The notes under the pieces were generated by a model. It made no database searches. It was not told the origin of the DNA and saw nothing but the letters and a program-made list of their open reading frames with translations. A DNA stretch of 64,000 bases from positions 1 through 64,000 of the forward strand of contig JAVCCE010000019.1 of NCBI GenBank assembly GCA_030765645.1, read 5' to 3'. How positions within the stretch are numbered: position 1 is the stretch's first letter; the number at the start of each line of letters is the position of its first letter. The DNA comes from Candidatus Hinthialibacter antarcticus. GTDB lineage: Bacteria > Hinthialibacterota > Hinthialibacteria > Hinthialibacterales > Hinthialibacteraceae. Below are positions 17,302 through 28,049 of the stretch, one piece after another. The position numbers and the translations under genes are program-made.

Positions 17302-17814
17302 TTAGGATGCCGATTCTAAATGCGTTTGCGGGGGGTCGGGTTCTTTCGACTCAGCGGCGATTTCCGGCTTGAATTCATGAAGAACGCCCTGTTCGCGAAA
17401 GACATCGACCGCTTCTTTGGAGTACATCTTCTCGAAGAACGCGCCGCGTGAATCCCATTCGGACGCGCTGCGGTCAATCTGACTGACCAACCCCCAAGCG
17501 CCGCCCAGGGCGAGCGCACACACCGCCGCCGCGCCCACCGCCCAGTTGCGCACCGACTGCCAGTTTTGCCGCGACCAGTCTTCATACAGCCGTACCTGGC
17601 GCTTCACGCGCGGGACCAATTCTTGGGGCGCGTCGCTGACCTCCGCCGCCCAACCGTCGAAGCGCCCCAACAGGCCGCGCCATTGCGCTTCTTCGGCGCG
17701 GCACGACTCGCATTGGTTGAGGTGCTGCACAAATGCGGTTTGCTCCGGCTCGCTCAACTCGCGGTAGAGGTGTTCGGGCCAGCGCGATTGAATTTCGTCA
17801 CAGGTAAAGCGCAT
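17302..17814 (-). CDS. Anti-sigma factor with zinc-finger (zf-HC2)
   Basis: 170 residues. The N-terminus has HLNQCESCRAEE, the H-x3-C-x2-C motif of zinc-binding anti-sigma domains, preceded by YRELSEPEQTAFVQ, the usual helix. One transmembrane helix follows (about 90-112, VGAAAVCALALGGAWGLV), then a short outer tail ending DPPQTHLESAS. It would hold the adjacent ECF sigma factor inactive at the membrane. Start fixed by AAAGGG before the ATG at 17814; 12 bases separate it from the sigma gene. Confidence 0.8.
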   Translation of the reverse strand: MRFTCDEIQSRWPEHLYRELSEPEQTAFVQHLNQCESCRAEEAQWRGLLGRFDGWAAEVSDAPQELVPRVKRQVRLYEDWSRQNWQSVRNWAVGAAAVCALALGGAWGLVSQIDRSASEWDSRGAFFEKMYSKEAVDVFREQGVLHEFKPEIAAESKEPDPPQTHLESAS

Positions 17815-17826
17815 GGTTCGCCCTTT

Positions 17827-18405
17827 CTATTGGTCTTCCGAGCCGTTGGCTTGATGGTTGATATTCACGGCGCATAACAGTCCGCGAAGTTTTTTCAGGG
17901 TTTGATGCAACGTCGCCTTGACCGTCCCGACTGACAGCCCCATTGCTTCGGCGATTTCGTTCATTTTGAGGTTTTGAAAATGGCGTAAGACAAACACCGC
18001 CCGTTGTTTTTCCGTCAGCGATTCCATCGCGAGCTGTAGTTCGTTCCAGTCTTCGCTTTGCGCGGCGCGTTCGGCGGGGCCGGCGCTGCGGTCGATGCGG
18101 GCGAGGTCAATGATTTTTTCATCGACTTTGATTTCCGCGCGGGGCAGCGTACGCAGCCGGTCGATGCACGCGTTAATGGCGATGCGATACGTCCAGCGTT
18201 CCAAATTAAACTGAACATTGAGTTTCGGCGCGAACCGCCATACTTTGAGAAATACTTCCTGCGAAGCGTCGAGCGCTTCTTCGCGGTCGCCCAACATGCG
18301 CAGCGCGGTAAAATACACCCGCCGTTGAAAGCGCCGCACATAAATCTCAAAGGAACCCGGGTCGCGGGCTTTGATTCCCCGGATGAGGTCGTCATCGCTG
18401 TGCAT
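17827..18405 (-). CDS. ECF-type RNA polymerase sigma factor
   Basis: 192 residues. Region 2 (about 8-80) contains RFQRRVYFTALRMLGDREEALDASQEVFLKVWR, with the typical D-A-[SE]-[QD] core; region 4 (about 120-180) contains LTEKQRAVFVLRHFQNLKMNEIAEAMGLSVGTVKATLHQTLKKLR, a clear helix-turn-helix for minus-35 recognition. The ATG at 18405 is preceded by GGGGAG. First gene of an operon that continues with its anti-sigma factor and the pseudopilin set, so pilus genes may be under its control by auto-regulation. Confidence 0.92.
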   Translation of the reverse strand: MHSDDDLIRGIKARDPGSFEIYVRRFQRRVYFTALRMLGDREEALDASQEVFLKVWRFAPKLNVQFNLERWTYRIAINACIDRLRTLPRAEIKVDEKIIDLARIDRSAGPAERAAQSEDWNELQLAMESLTEKQRAVFVLRHFQNLKMNEIAEAMGLSVGTVKATLHQTLKKLRGLLCAVNINHQANGSEDQ

Positions 18406-18665
18406 TGAGTTCTCCCCAAAATCAATTGGCACGTTCGATCATTAAAGACGGTAATCTATAGGATAAGGTTTAGTCCAGTAGAATAAGAAATTATTCAATG
18501 GTTATGTTTGGCGGGTTCCGGCGTCAATGTCATTGCGACCGAAGGGGCTTTCGGCCCTGTTGCACAGGCGCTCATAGAGTTGCACCCACGCCGAAGCCTG
18601 TTATGACTGAATTATAATGTTTACATTGGCTTGATTACTCAGAATAAAACGTGAATTGAATCTAT

Positions 18666-19409
18666 ATGCAGCCGGAAGCCTATCAACTCAATTTTGAATA
18701 TGAAGAAAGCCATTGGTGGTTTCTGGCGCGTCGCGAGATCATCCTTTCACGCATTCAGGCGATGATCGACAGAGGCGCGGCCCCGTCGCAGCCGTGGCAA
18801 ATACTCGATTTTGGCTGCGGCACCGGCGGTCTCACCCAGGCGCTGGGGCAATTCGGCTCCGTCGAAGGCGTCGATTTCTCTGATGGTGCGCTGGATTATT
18901 GCCGAAAACGTGGGTTAGAAACCGTCCGGCGCATCAGTTCCGCCAGCGACCTCAACAGCGAATCATATAACCTCATCGCAACCTTCGACGTGTTGGAGCA
19001 TATCGAAGACGACGCCAGCGTCTTGGGCGAACTACATCGCGCACTCAAACCCGGCGGCCTGCTAATCGCGACCGTCCCCGCGCTCCGTATTCTTTGGGGA
19101 GGCGAGGACGAGGTCTCGCTGCACGTCAGGCGCTATACGCGCCGAGAATTGACCCAAAAAGCGCAACAGGCAGGCTTTGAGATCGTCCAAGCGACCTATT
19201 TTAATACGTTGTTGTTCCCGCTGATTTTTGGAACCCGCGTATTCAATCGCCTGTTTCGCCCGGGAACCCTGGCCCAATCGGACGTCAAGCCGGTTTCGCC
19301 CTTGCTCAATGCCTTGTTATTCCGTATTTTCACTGCTGAGCGGCTTCTTTTGCGTCAAGTTTCGTTGCCTATCGGCGCATCGGTTCTTTTGATTGCAAAA
19401 CGCAATTGA
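18666..19409 (+). CDS. Class I SAM-dependent methyltransferase
   Basis: 247 residues. Motif I is ILDFGCGTGGLTQAL (about 44-58), with the acidic motif II VEGVDFSDGALD and motif IV-like LIATFDVLEHIEDD followed by LKPGGLLIATVPA. An N-terminal YEESHWWFLARREII is typical of methyltransferases found in polysaccharide and lipid gene clusters. Two C-terminal hydrophobic patches (about 175-190, 210-245) suggest membrane contact. The substrate cannot be read from the sequence. It is divergent from the ECF sigma gene and upstream of tRNA-Ser. Confidence 0.8.
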   Translation: MQPEAYQLNFEYEESHWWFLARREIILSRIQAMIDRGAAPSQPWQILDFGCGTGGLTQALGQFGSVEGVDFSDGALDYCRKRGLETVRRISSASDLNSESYNLIATFDVLEHIEDDASVLGELHRALKPGGLLIATVPALRILWGGEDEVSLHVRRYTRRELTQKAQQAGFEIVQATYFNTLLFPLIFGTRVFNRLFRPGTLAQSDVKPVSPLLNALLFRIFTAERLLLRQVSLPIGASVLLIAKRN

Positions 19410-19482
19410 GAGTAAGCGCTCATTGCCGTTCGGGCAGGGTTCCGCTACAATCCAAGGCTGTTATTGCGATCACAAAAAAACT

Positions 19483-19571
19483 GGAGAGGTGTCCGAGCTG
19501 GCCGAAGGAGCACGACTGGAAATCGTGTAAACCTCTAAAGGGTTTCGTGGGTTCGAATCCCACCCTCTCCG
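19483..19571 (+). tRNA. tRNA-Ser (anticodon GGA)
   Basis: Acceptor stem GGAGAGG pairs with CCTCTCC; discriminator base G; CCA is not encoded. The anticodon loop CTGGAAA gives anticodon GGA, which reads UCC/UCU serine codons. A long variable arm (about 15-19 bases, AAACC/GGGTTT) is typical of class II tRNA-Ser. The T arm reads GTGGGTTCGAATCCCAC. A strong terminator follows. Confidence 0.97.
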
Positions 19572-19587
19572 TTCTATTTACAAAGCA

Positions 19588-19621
19588 AATCCCCCGCGCG
19601 GTTTCCGTTCGGGGGATTTTT
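19588..19621 (+). terminator. Intrinsic terminator after tRNA-Ser
   Basis: AAATCCCCC pairs with GGGGGATTT across a 15-base loop, ending in a T tract. Its position also suits the convergent arsM gene, whose stop is at 19649. Confidence 0.85.
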
Positions 19622-19648
19622 CATTCTCTCTTAATCCATGAATGAAAA

Positions 19649-20530
19649 CTAACAGCAGCAGCCTTTGGCGTTTGGGTCGGGTTTTGAGGCTGAGAAATTC
19701 ATGCTGACCACATAATCGCTAATCGACTCGCCTTCACTGAAATGTTGCTTGATGCCCTGGTAGAGCGGGTCTTTCATATCCACCATTTTTTCGATGTAGT
19801 CGGCTTTTTCTTCGATGCGAATACACCCCAGCCCGGCGGTCTCAGCCATCTGTTGGGTTTCGTTGACCAACACCGCGCCAGCGATGCAGCCAATCAGCGC
19901 TTCGGCCTTTTCGCGCACCGGTTCCGGCAACGCTTTTTTCAATGCTAAGTCCGAAACCGCCACGCGTCCGCCCGGTTTCAAGACGCGGGCAATCTCGCGC
20001 CAGACCTGCGCTTTGTCGGGCGAGAGGTTAATCACACAGTTGGAAATCATTACATCGACGCTGTTGTCAGCCAGCGGCAGGTGTTCGATCTCGCCCAAAC
20101 GAAACTCGACGTTATCGAGTCCAGTGGATTGATGATACTGGGCCGCATTTTTACGCGCTTTGGCTAGCATCTGCGGGGTCATATCGACGCCGATGGCGCG
20201 GCCTTGCTCACCGACTTTGCGCCCAGCGATGAAAATATCAAAACCGCCGCCGCTACCGAGATCAACCACGACTTCGCCCGGTTTGAGCGACGCCAGCGCG
20301 ACCGGGTTTCCGCATGACAGCCCCATGTTGGCGCCGTCTGGCAGCGCTTGCAGATCGTCGAGATCGTACCCCACGGTTTGCGCGAGTTCGGTCGCCGCTT
20401 CGCCCGCATCCGAACCGCAGCAGGATGACGGCCCACAGCACGAACCCTCCTGCGCGGCGATTTCGCCATAACCATCGCGCACTTTTTGACGCACTTGATC
20501 TTGTTTGATTGTTTGTTCAATCGAGCTCAT
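19649..20530 (-). CDS. arsM: Arsenite S-adenosylmethionine methyltransferase
   Basis: 293 residues. It methylates As(III), making volatile or less retained methylarsenicals. The SAM fold shows VVDLGSGGGFDIFIAG (motif I) and VGEQGRAIGVDMTPQML. The three cysteines required for As(III) binding in ArsM are present: Cys73 (MGLSCGNP), Cys165 (MISNCVINL) and Cys215 (LIGCIAGAV). Extra Cys pairs occur near the N-terminus (SCCGPSSCCGS) and at the end (GCCC), as in many bacterial homologues. AAGGAG precedes the ATG. Last gene of the ars cluster, 44 bases after arsC. Confidence 0.93.
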   Translation of the reverse strand: MSSIEQTIKQDQVRQKVRDGYGEIAAQEGSCCGPSSCCGSDAGEAATELAQTVGYDLDDLQALPDGANMGLSCGNPVALASLKPGEVVVDLGSGGGFDIFIAGRKVGEQGRAIGVDMTPQMLAKARKNAAQYHQSTGLDNVEFRLGEIEHLPLADNSVDVMISNCVINLSPDKAQVWREIARVLKPGGRVAVSDLALKKALPEPVREKAEALIGCIAGAVLVNETQQMAETAGLGCIRIEEKADYIEKMVDMKDPLYQGIKQHFSEGESISDYVVSMNFSASKPDPNAKGCCC

Positions 20531-20574
20531 GTAATTCTCCTTGCTTCTTTTTCATCGACTCAAACTGTTATTTC

Positions 20575-21015
20575 TTACAGTGCTTTATTGTGGAGGCGCT
20601 CCGGCAGGGTGTTCACAAAGTCGCGAATCTCGTCGCGCACCCGGCGATAATGCCCCAGCGCCTCGTCTTCATTCGCCGCGTCTTTGGCGAGTTTGGGCGG
20701 GTCGTCAAAACCGACGTGAACCACCTTTGTTTTCGCCTGAAACATCGGGCAATTTTCGTCTGCATGTCCACAGACGGTAATCACATACTCGAACTCAACA
20801 TCTTGATATTCGCTGACGTTGGTTGACTGTTGGCGGCTGATATCGACGCCCGCCTCGGCCATCACTTTGACCGCGTTTGGGTTCAGTTCGTGCGTTTCAA
20901 TGCCTGCCGAATACGCTTCGAATGCGTCCGCCTTCAGATGGCGCGCCCAACCCTCCGCCATTTGGCTACGGCATGAGTTGCCCGTGCAAAGAAACAGTAT
21001 TTTCAATTTATCCAT
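20575..21015 (-). CDS. arsC: Arsenate reductase, thioredoxin-coupled type
   Basis: 146 residues of the low-molecular-weight phosphatase fold. The P-loop is CTGNSCR (Cys10 to Arg16). Cys82 and Cys89 (VITVCGHADENCP) form the redox relay of thioredoxin-linked ArsC, and their positions match the Staphylococcus enzyme. It reduces As(V) to As(III), the substrate of the downstream methyltransferase. The ATG at 21015 gives the conserved N-terminus DKLKILFLC; the frame upstream runs into a palindromic repeat and is not coding. No arsenite pump gene (arsB or acr3) is in the cluster. Confidence 0.93.
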   Translation of the reverse strand: MDKLKILFLCTGNSCRSQMAEGWARHLKADAFEAYSAGIETHELNPNAVKVMAEAGVDISRQQSTNVSEYQDVEFEYVITVCGHADENCPMFQAKTKVVHVGFDDPPKLAKDAANEDEALGHYRRVRDEIRDFVNTLPERLHNKAL

Positions 21016-21029
21016 TTTTATATTGCCTG

Positions 21030-21073
21030 ATCCCCCCGGCGCTTGCAGCGCCACCCCCCTTAATAAGGGGGGC
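21030..21073. repeat. Palindromic repeat, GGCGCTTGCAGCGCC family, copy 1
   Basis: CCCCCC, then GGCGCTTGCAGCGCC, then CCCCCCTTAATAAGGGGGG: two nested palindromes. Almost the same sequence is at 21620-21672, and a diverged copy at 26480-26531. Sits between the DGC gene and arsC. Confidence 0.8.
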
Positions 21074-21114
21074 AAAAATCAAGCCCTTTTGAGAAGAATG
21101 TAAAACCTGATCGT

Positions 21115-21480
21115 CTAAGCCAATGACCTTCGGGCGAGATCAACCACTTCATTAATGCGCTCTTCGGTGGCGGGCGACTCGCCTTTTTTCATGCCCATGT
21201 CTTCGAGTTGAATATGAGTGAATGAATTGAACCCCGCCTGCGCTAAAATATGTTTGGCGCAGTCTTTGGTGCAACCGTCAATCACGATGATCTGGCTGCT
21301 TTGCTTGGCCTTCTCTTCGATTTCAGGGATGCCCGCCGCAATGGCGGCCACGCAACACATGGGCGCGTCTTTTTCTTTTGCTAGCCGCCTCGCCGCCTGA
21401 TCGCTGATCGCCCCCACGTCCGCCGCCCCCGAACACGCGAATACCATCGGCTTGTCCGTATGTTGTACTGTTATGTTCAT
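21115..21480 (-). CDS. DGC-domain cysteine-rich protein (putative zinc-binding)
   Basis: 121 residues with conserved cysteines at about 16 (FACSGAADVG), 42-43 (APMCCVAAI), 70 and 74 (VIDGCTKDCAK). The IDGC signature defines the DGC family of putative metal-binding proteins. Its place between arsR and arsC suggests a part in arsenic handling, for example binding or delivering As(III), but that is inference. The ATG at 21480 follows GGGGGAAGACC. A recurrent palindromic repeat lies on each side of the gene. Confidence 0.75.
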   Translation of the reverse strand: MNITVQHTDKPMVFACSGAADVGAISDQAARRLAKEKDAPMCCVAAIAAGIPEIEEKAKQSSQIIVIDGCTKDCAKHILAQAGFNSFTHIQLEDMGMKKGESPATEERINEVVDLARRSLA

Positions 21481-21619
21481 GGTCTTCCCCCCCGGAAAAT
21501 GATTTTGTTTGCTCGTGTTCATCTAAAAAAATGCCTGTTACGTCATTGCGATGGAGTAAATAGACCGAAGCCTGGGGAACCTCCCAACGCCATGAATTTA
21601 CGGAAAAAGCGCTACTGTT

Positions 21620-21672
21620 ATCCCCCCGGCGCTTGCAGCGCCACCCCCCTTATTAAGGGGGGCAGGGGGGAT
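21620..21672. repeat. Palindromic repeat, GGCGCTTGCAGCGCC family, copy 2
   Basis: Identical over more than 40 bases to the copy at 21030-21073 apart from TATTAAG in place of TAATAAG, and it continues with GGCAGGGGGGATTTCAAAA, an end shared with the copy at 26480-26531. The remainder of 21481-21713 shows no gene. Confidence 0.8.
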
Positions 21673-21713
21673 TTCAAAAGTAAGACCTGCCTTCGTTTGC
21701 ATCAAAGGCTCTC

Positions 21714-22139
21714 TTAATTTCGAGATTGCAGCGTCGGCCTATCGCTTGAGCAGCACGCCTCGCCCGATTCACGCGACTCCGACTGGCGGCGGCACAGCGT
21801 TTCCGGTTCGATATTCAGAATCGCCTTGAGACGCTTCTGGTCGAATTTGACTTGCTCGTCGCGTTCGATGTTGCTCGCAATATATTGAATCGCTCCGGCG
21901 GCGGGCGCGTTCTCATCGGACGCTAATTCGAAATACATCCAGCGGCCGTCTTTGCGCGAATCGACCAAGCCCGCGTTCTTCAAAATCGACAGGTGCTTTG
22001 ACACCGTCGACGGCGCCAGCCCCAGCAGTTCAATGATCTGGCAGGCGCACAGTTCGCCGCCGCGCAGCGCCAAGAGAATGCGCACCCGGTTTTCATCCGC
22101 CAGCGCTTTTAAAATAGGCATCAACAGTTTTAAGTTCAT
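21714..22139 (-). CDS. arsR: ArsR family arsenic-responsive repressor
   Basis: 141 residues. Winged helix-turn-helix: LKALADENRVRILLALRGGELCACQIIELLGLAPSTVSKHLSILKNAGLV. The ELCAC motif (Cys at about 31 and 33) in helix alpha-3 is the As(III)/Sb(III) sensor of classical ArsR. An extra C-terminal tail of about 50 residues ends with another CC pair (GEACCSSD). It should repress its own operon (arsR, DGC gene, arsC, arsM), and a candidate operator lies just upstream. Confidence 0.92.
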   Translation of the reverse strand: MNLKLLMPILKALADENRVRILLALRGGELCACQIIELLGLAPSTVSKHLSILKNAGLVDSRKDGRWMYFELASDENAPAAGAIQYIASNIERDEQVKFDQKRLKAILNIEPETLCRRQSESRESGEACCSSDRPTLQSRN

Positions 22140-22155
22140 CTTTTCTCATTTCTAT

Positions 22156-22201
22156 AATTCGCCATGTAACGAAATAATAACACACAAGAGATTCAACGCA
22201 A
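22156..22201 (-). promoter_or_regulatory. Candidate ars promoter and ArsR operator
   Basis: On the minus strand TTGCGT (22201-22196), 16 bases, TATTAT (22179-22174) forms a sigma-70-like promoter. It runs into ATTTCGTTACATGGCGAATT (22175-22156), an imperfect palindrome of the TTCG-N8-CGAA type, suitable for a dimeric ArsR repressor. Its position between the minus-10 and the start codon suits repression. Confidence 0.5.
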
Positions 22202-22230
22202 GGGGAATCTTTCTGGTCGAGAAATACAAA

Positions 22231-22318
22231 ATTTAGTGCGGGTGCATCTCTGTGAGCGCCTGTGCGAAAGGGCTTGAAAGCCCGCACTGAAGCAAAGAGA
22301 GATGTACCCGCACTAAAT
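22231..22318. repeat. 21-base inverted repeat flanking a small hairpin
   Basis: Arms 22231-22251 and 22298-22318 match at 20 of 21 positions (core TTTAGTGCGGGT). Inside the 46-base loop GGGCTTGAAAGCCC forms a second hairpin. Part of the loop (22280-22301) recurs with two changes at 31639-31660, so this is a dispersed element. Confidence 0.65.
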
Positions 22319-22325
22319 GCAACGC

Positions 22326-22398
22326 CGCAAGGGATTGGGTGGAGCGGCTTTCGTGGTCAGCGGTAATAAGCCGCGACGGGGGCAAGTGCAACTCCGAG
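22326..22398 (+). repeat. Dispersed 73-base repeat with GCGGCTT/AAGCCGC stem, copy 1
   Basis: Contains GGATTGGGTGGAGCGGCTTT and AATAAGCCGCGACGG. A close copy lies in reverse orientation at 62619-62695, 40 kb away. GCGGCTT and AAGCCGC can pair. Together with the neighbouring inverted repeat it fills the 317-base gap between arsR and the AEC transporter; no gene is seen there. Confidence 0.7.
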
Positions 22399-22456
22399 CG
22401 ATTTTATCATACGGCAATCAAATCCGTCTATCTTTTTCATAGAACCGTTGAAAATA

Positions 22457-23404
22457 TCATTCGCCAATCGGGATATAATAATTGACCGCGAGTTGCACCA
22501 ATGGAATCGACAAGAAACTGAGCAAAACGCCCAGCGATACGCATAAAATCGTAAAGCGCTTCTCAGCCGCCCGCCCATAAAACGCCGCCAACATCACGGC
22601 GTACACGCCCGTCGGCGCCGCCGATGAGAGCACCAGGGCGCGTTTCAGGTAGAGGTCTTCGATGCCCATCAGGCTAACAATCAGCAGGGCAATCAAAGGC
22701 GAAATCAATAATTTCAAGACCAGACACAAGCCAATGCCGGGCAGCAAACCAAAGCATTCGTCAATCTGAACAAAATACACCATCCGTCCAAACACGATGC
22801 CGCTGATAATCAGCGCAGCGGGAATCGCCATGGTATACAGGTCGTCAATCGCAGCCAGAAGTTCATACTGCAATTCAACATGAGCGATGCTCAACCCCAG
22901 CCCGACCACAATCACATACAAAAACGGCGTCTTAAATATATCTAAAAAACGCTCAAGCAGCCGTTCACGCCCGGCGCACAAATAAATGCCCAAGGTCGCC
23001 AGGGTGACGAGATGAAAGAAAATCAGCGTATTGACCACCGGGACGCCCTGGTTCGCATCCGGCCATAACAGTTTGAGTTGGTTGAGACCGGAGAAGCCAA
23101 TCAACATCACATTGACAATATAAAAATGCCTCATCGGCAAGGCGGAGCCGATCCAGGTAAAGAACTGGCTGGTCAGGCCGAACAGCAACGCCGTATGAAA
23201 CAAGATAAAAAAGAGGATAAAACTAAACTGGTGTTCACCGGGCGACTGCCCCATCGACAGCCGAAACATCACAGCAGGCGTAAAAATAAACAAACAGACA
23301 GCCGCCAGCGACCGTTCATCCAAGCGGGGAACGATACGCGCGATGAGAAAACCAATGATGGGAAACGCAATGTCTGTATAAATCGAAAAGCCCAAAGGGC
23401 CCAT
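22457..23404 (-). CDS. AEC (auxin efflux carrier) family transporter
   Basis: 315 residues with about ten hydrophobic helices, in two halves as in the AEC/bile-acid transporter fold (N-terminal IAFPIIGFLIARIVPRLDER; C-terminal LVLSSAAPTGVYAVMLAAFYG). Bacterial members export or import organic acids such as malate; the substrate here is not evident. The ATG at 23404 follows GGAG; longer forms run back into the uvrA promoter and are unlikely. It is divergent from uvrA. Adjacency to ars genes does not by itself imply arsenite transport. Confidence 0.75.
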   Translation of the reverse strand: MGPLGFSIYTDIAFPIIGFLIARIVPRLDERSLAAVCLFIFTPAVMFRLSMGQSPGEHQFSFILFFILFHTALLFGLTSQFFTWIGSALPMRHFYIVNVMLIGFSGLNQLKLLWPDANQGVPVVNTLIFFHLVTLATLGIYLCAGRERLLERFLDIFKTPFLYVIVVGLGLSIAHVELQYELLAAIDDLYTMAIPAALIISGIVFGRMVYFVQIDECFGLLPGIGLCLVLKLLISPLIALLIVSLMGIEDLYLKRALVLSSAAPTGVYAVMLAAFYGRAAEKRFTILCVSLGVLLSFLSIPLVQLAVNYYIPIGE

Positions 23405-23496
23405 AAAACCGGCTCCATCCCCACGCCCACAGGCTGAGGCCCTGTGATGCGCACCGCCGAATTCAAACAATCCTCGCCGAATCGTCCGTTCGCGCC

Positions 23497-23524
23497 TTAA
23501 TTGATTGCTTGAGGATACTATAAT
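23497..23524 (+). promoter_or_regulatory. Candidate uvrA promoter
   Basis: TTAATT (23497-23502), 16 bases, TATAAT (23519-23524), 60 bases before the uvrA ATG. The minus-10 is perfect and the minus-35 weak. I see no clear LexA-type operator overlapping it. Confidence 0.5.
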
Positions 23525-23583
23525 ACGCAAGCCGTTCGCAAGAGTCCGCCAGCGGCCAACCCTCAGAGAGGCTGATACCCCCA

Positions 23584-26415
<2,832 letters not shown>

Positions 26416-26479
26416 ATCAAATCCTCACCCCAAGATGGGGCGAGATTTAAGGGCAATATCATTGACTTAAGGCTTGTAG

Positions 26480-26531
26480 CCCTCCTTTTTAAGGGGGGAC
26501 GGCGCTAAAAGCGCCAGGGGGGATTTCAAAA
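26480..26531. repeat. Palindromic repeat, GGCGCT...AGCGCC family, copy 3
   Basis: CCCTCCTTTTTAAGGGGGG, then GGCGCTAAAAGCGCC, then AGGGGGGATTTCAAAA. A diverged member of the family at 21030 and 21620, sharing the GGGGGGATTTCAAAA end. It lies in the 330-base gap after uvrA, which also holds the repeat at 26566 and a CCCTCTCCC/GGGAGAGGG hairpin at about 26689-26710; no gene is seen there. Confidence 0.65.
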
Positions 26532-26565
26532 CAGCACAAATAAAACGATACATTCAAACAATATT

Positions 26566-26609
26566 TCAAGGGCTGGCTTCATTTTATTCAGCCTTGCCCA
26601 TGCCACCCC
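26566..26609. repeat. Dispersed repeat TCAAGGGCTGGCTTC...CCTTGCCC-TGCCACCC, copy 2
   Basis: Shares TCAAGGGCTGGCTTC and TCAGCCTTGCCC with the copy at 61660-61703; a shorter relative is at 9444-9482. Confidence 0.65.
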
Positions 26610-26745
26610 TTAAGTTAATGACATTGAATTAAGGGATGGTGAAGGCCCAACGAACAATATGAGCATCATCCAACAACCCTCACCCCAACCCTCTCCCAGG
26701 GGGAGAGGGAGTAAGCCGCGCAAATATAATAAGGAAATAGAACAA

Positions 26746-27474
<729 letters not shown>

Positions 27475-27486
27475 CATTAATTTTCC

Positions 27487-27515
27487 TTGTCGAAACCGAT
27501 AAAACTTTGTATAAT
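27487..27515 (+). promoter_or_regulatory. Sigma-70-type promoter for the gene at 27560
   Basis: TTGTCG (27487-27492), 17 bases, TATAAT (27510-27515), ending 44 bases before the ATG. Optimal spacing and a perfect minus-10. Confidence 0.6.
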
Positions 27516-27559
27516 TATTGGTATCCGGTAACAAAATACGTTTAAGACACCCTACAACT

Positions 27560-28048
27560 ATGAATGATTGGGCATTATCTTCTACACTTGACTTAATACA
27601 GCGGTTCCCCGTGTTGGCCCAGACTCAAGACGGCAAGTTGCCGTTTAATACATGGACGCCCACCGAAACGGACCCGGTTACCCTTCTCTCAGTCGTAGGC
27701 GGCATCGTCACCGTTATCATGTTGATTGTCTTTGGCACCTATCAATTTAAAAAATGGAAGCAATTTAGAACCTTTGAAGATGAAATGCGCAGCCTCGACC
27801 TCGACCCGAAACAAGAAGGCACTTTCGCCGACATGGTGAAACGCTATTCGATGGACGAGCCCGTCAATATCCTCTACTCGCCGAGGCTGTTTGATGAGAT
27901 GGCGGCTTCTGAAATGTTAAGAGTATTGGGAAGCCAGGGGTCAGTGAAAGCCAAACAAGAATTTATCGACACCGTCTACAAAATTCGCATCAAAACCTAC
28001 AACCCCGATTGGGAACAAGTCGCCGACGCTGACGAAAGCGCGGCTTGA
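27560..28048 (+). CDS. Single-pass membrane protein of unknown function
   Basis: 162 residues. An outer N-terminal segment of about 40 residues is followed by one transmembrane helix (about 44-66, LLSVVGGIVTVIMLIVFGTY), a basic stop (KKWK) and a cytoplasmic helical domain (EGTFADMVKRYSMDEPVNILYSPRLFDEM). That last pattern resembles the helical segment in front of PilZ domains in some motility proteins, but no PilZ domain follows; the resemblance is my impression only. I do not recognise a family. Its stop lies one base from the convergent FemAB-like gene. Confidence 0.55.
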   Translation: MNDWALSSTLDLIQRFPVLAQTQDGKLPFNTWTPTETDPVTLLSVVGGIVTVIMLIVFGTYQFKKWKQFRTFEDEMRSLDLDPKQEGTFADMVKRYSMDEPVNILYSPRLFDEMAASEMLRVLGSQGSVKAKQEFIDTVYKIRIKTYNPDWEQVADADESAA

Positions 28049-28049
28049 T

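Noticed and set aside
22326-22398. Possible integron attC site, because of its stem-forming ends and downstream position.
   Set aside because: The R' and R'' core motifs (GTTRRRY and RYYYAAC) are not placed as in attC, and there is no integrase in the window.
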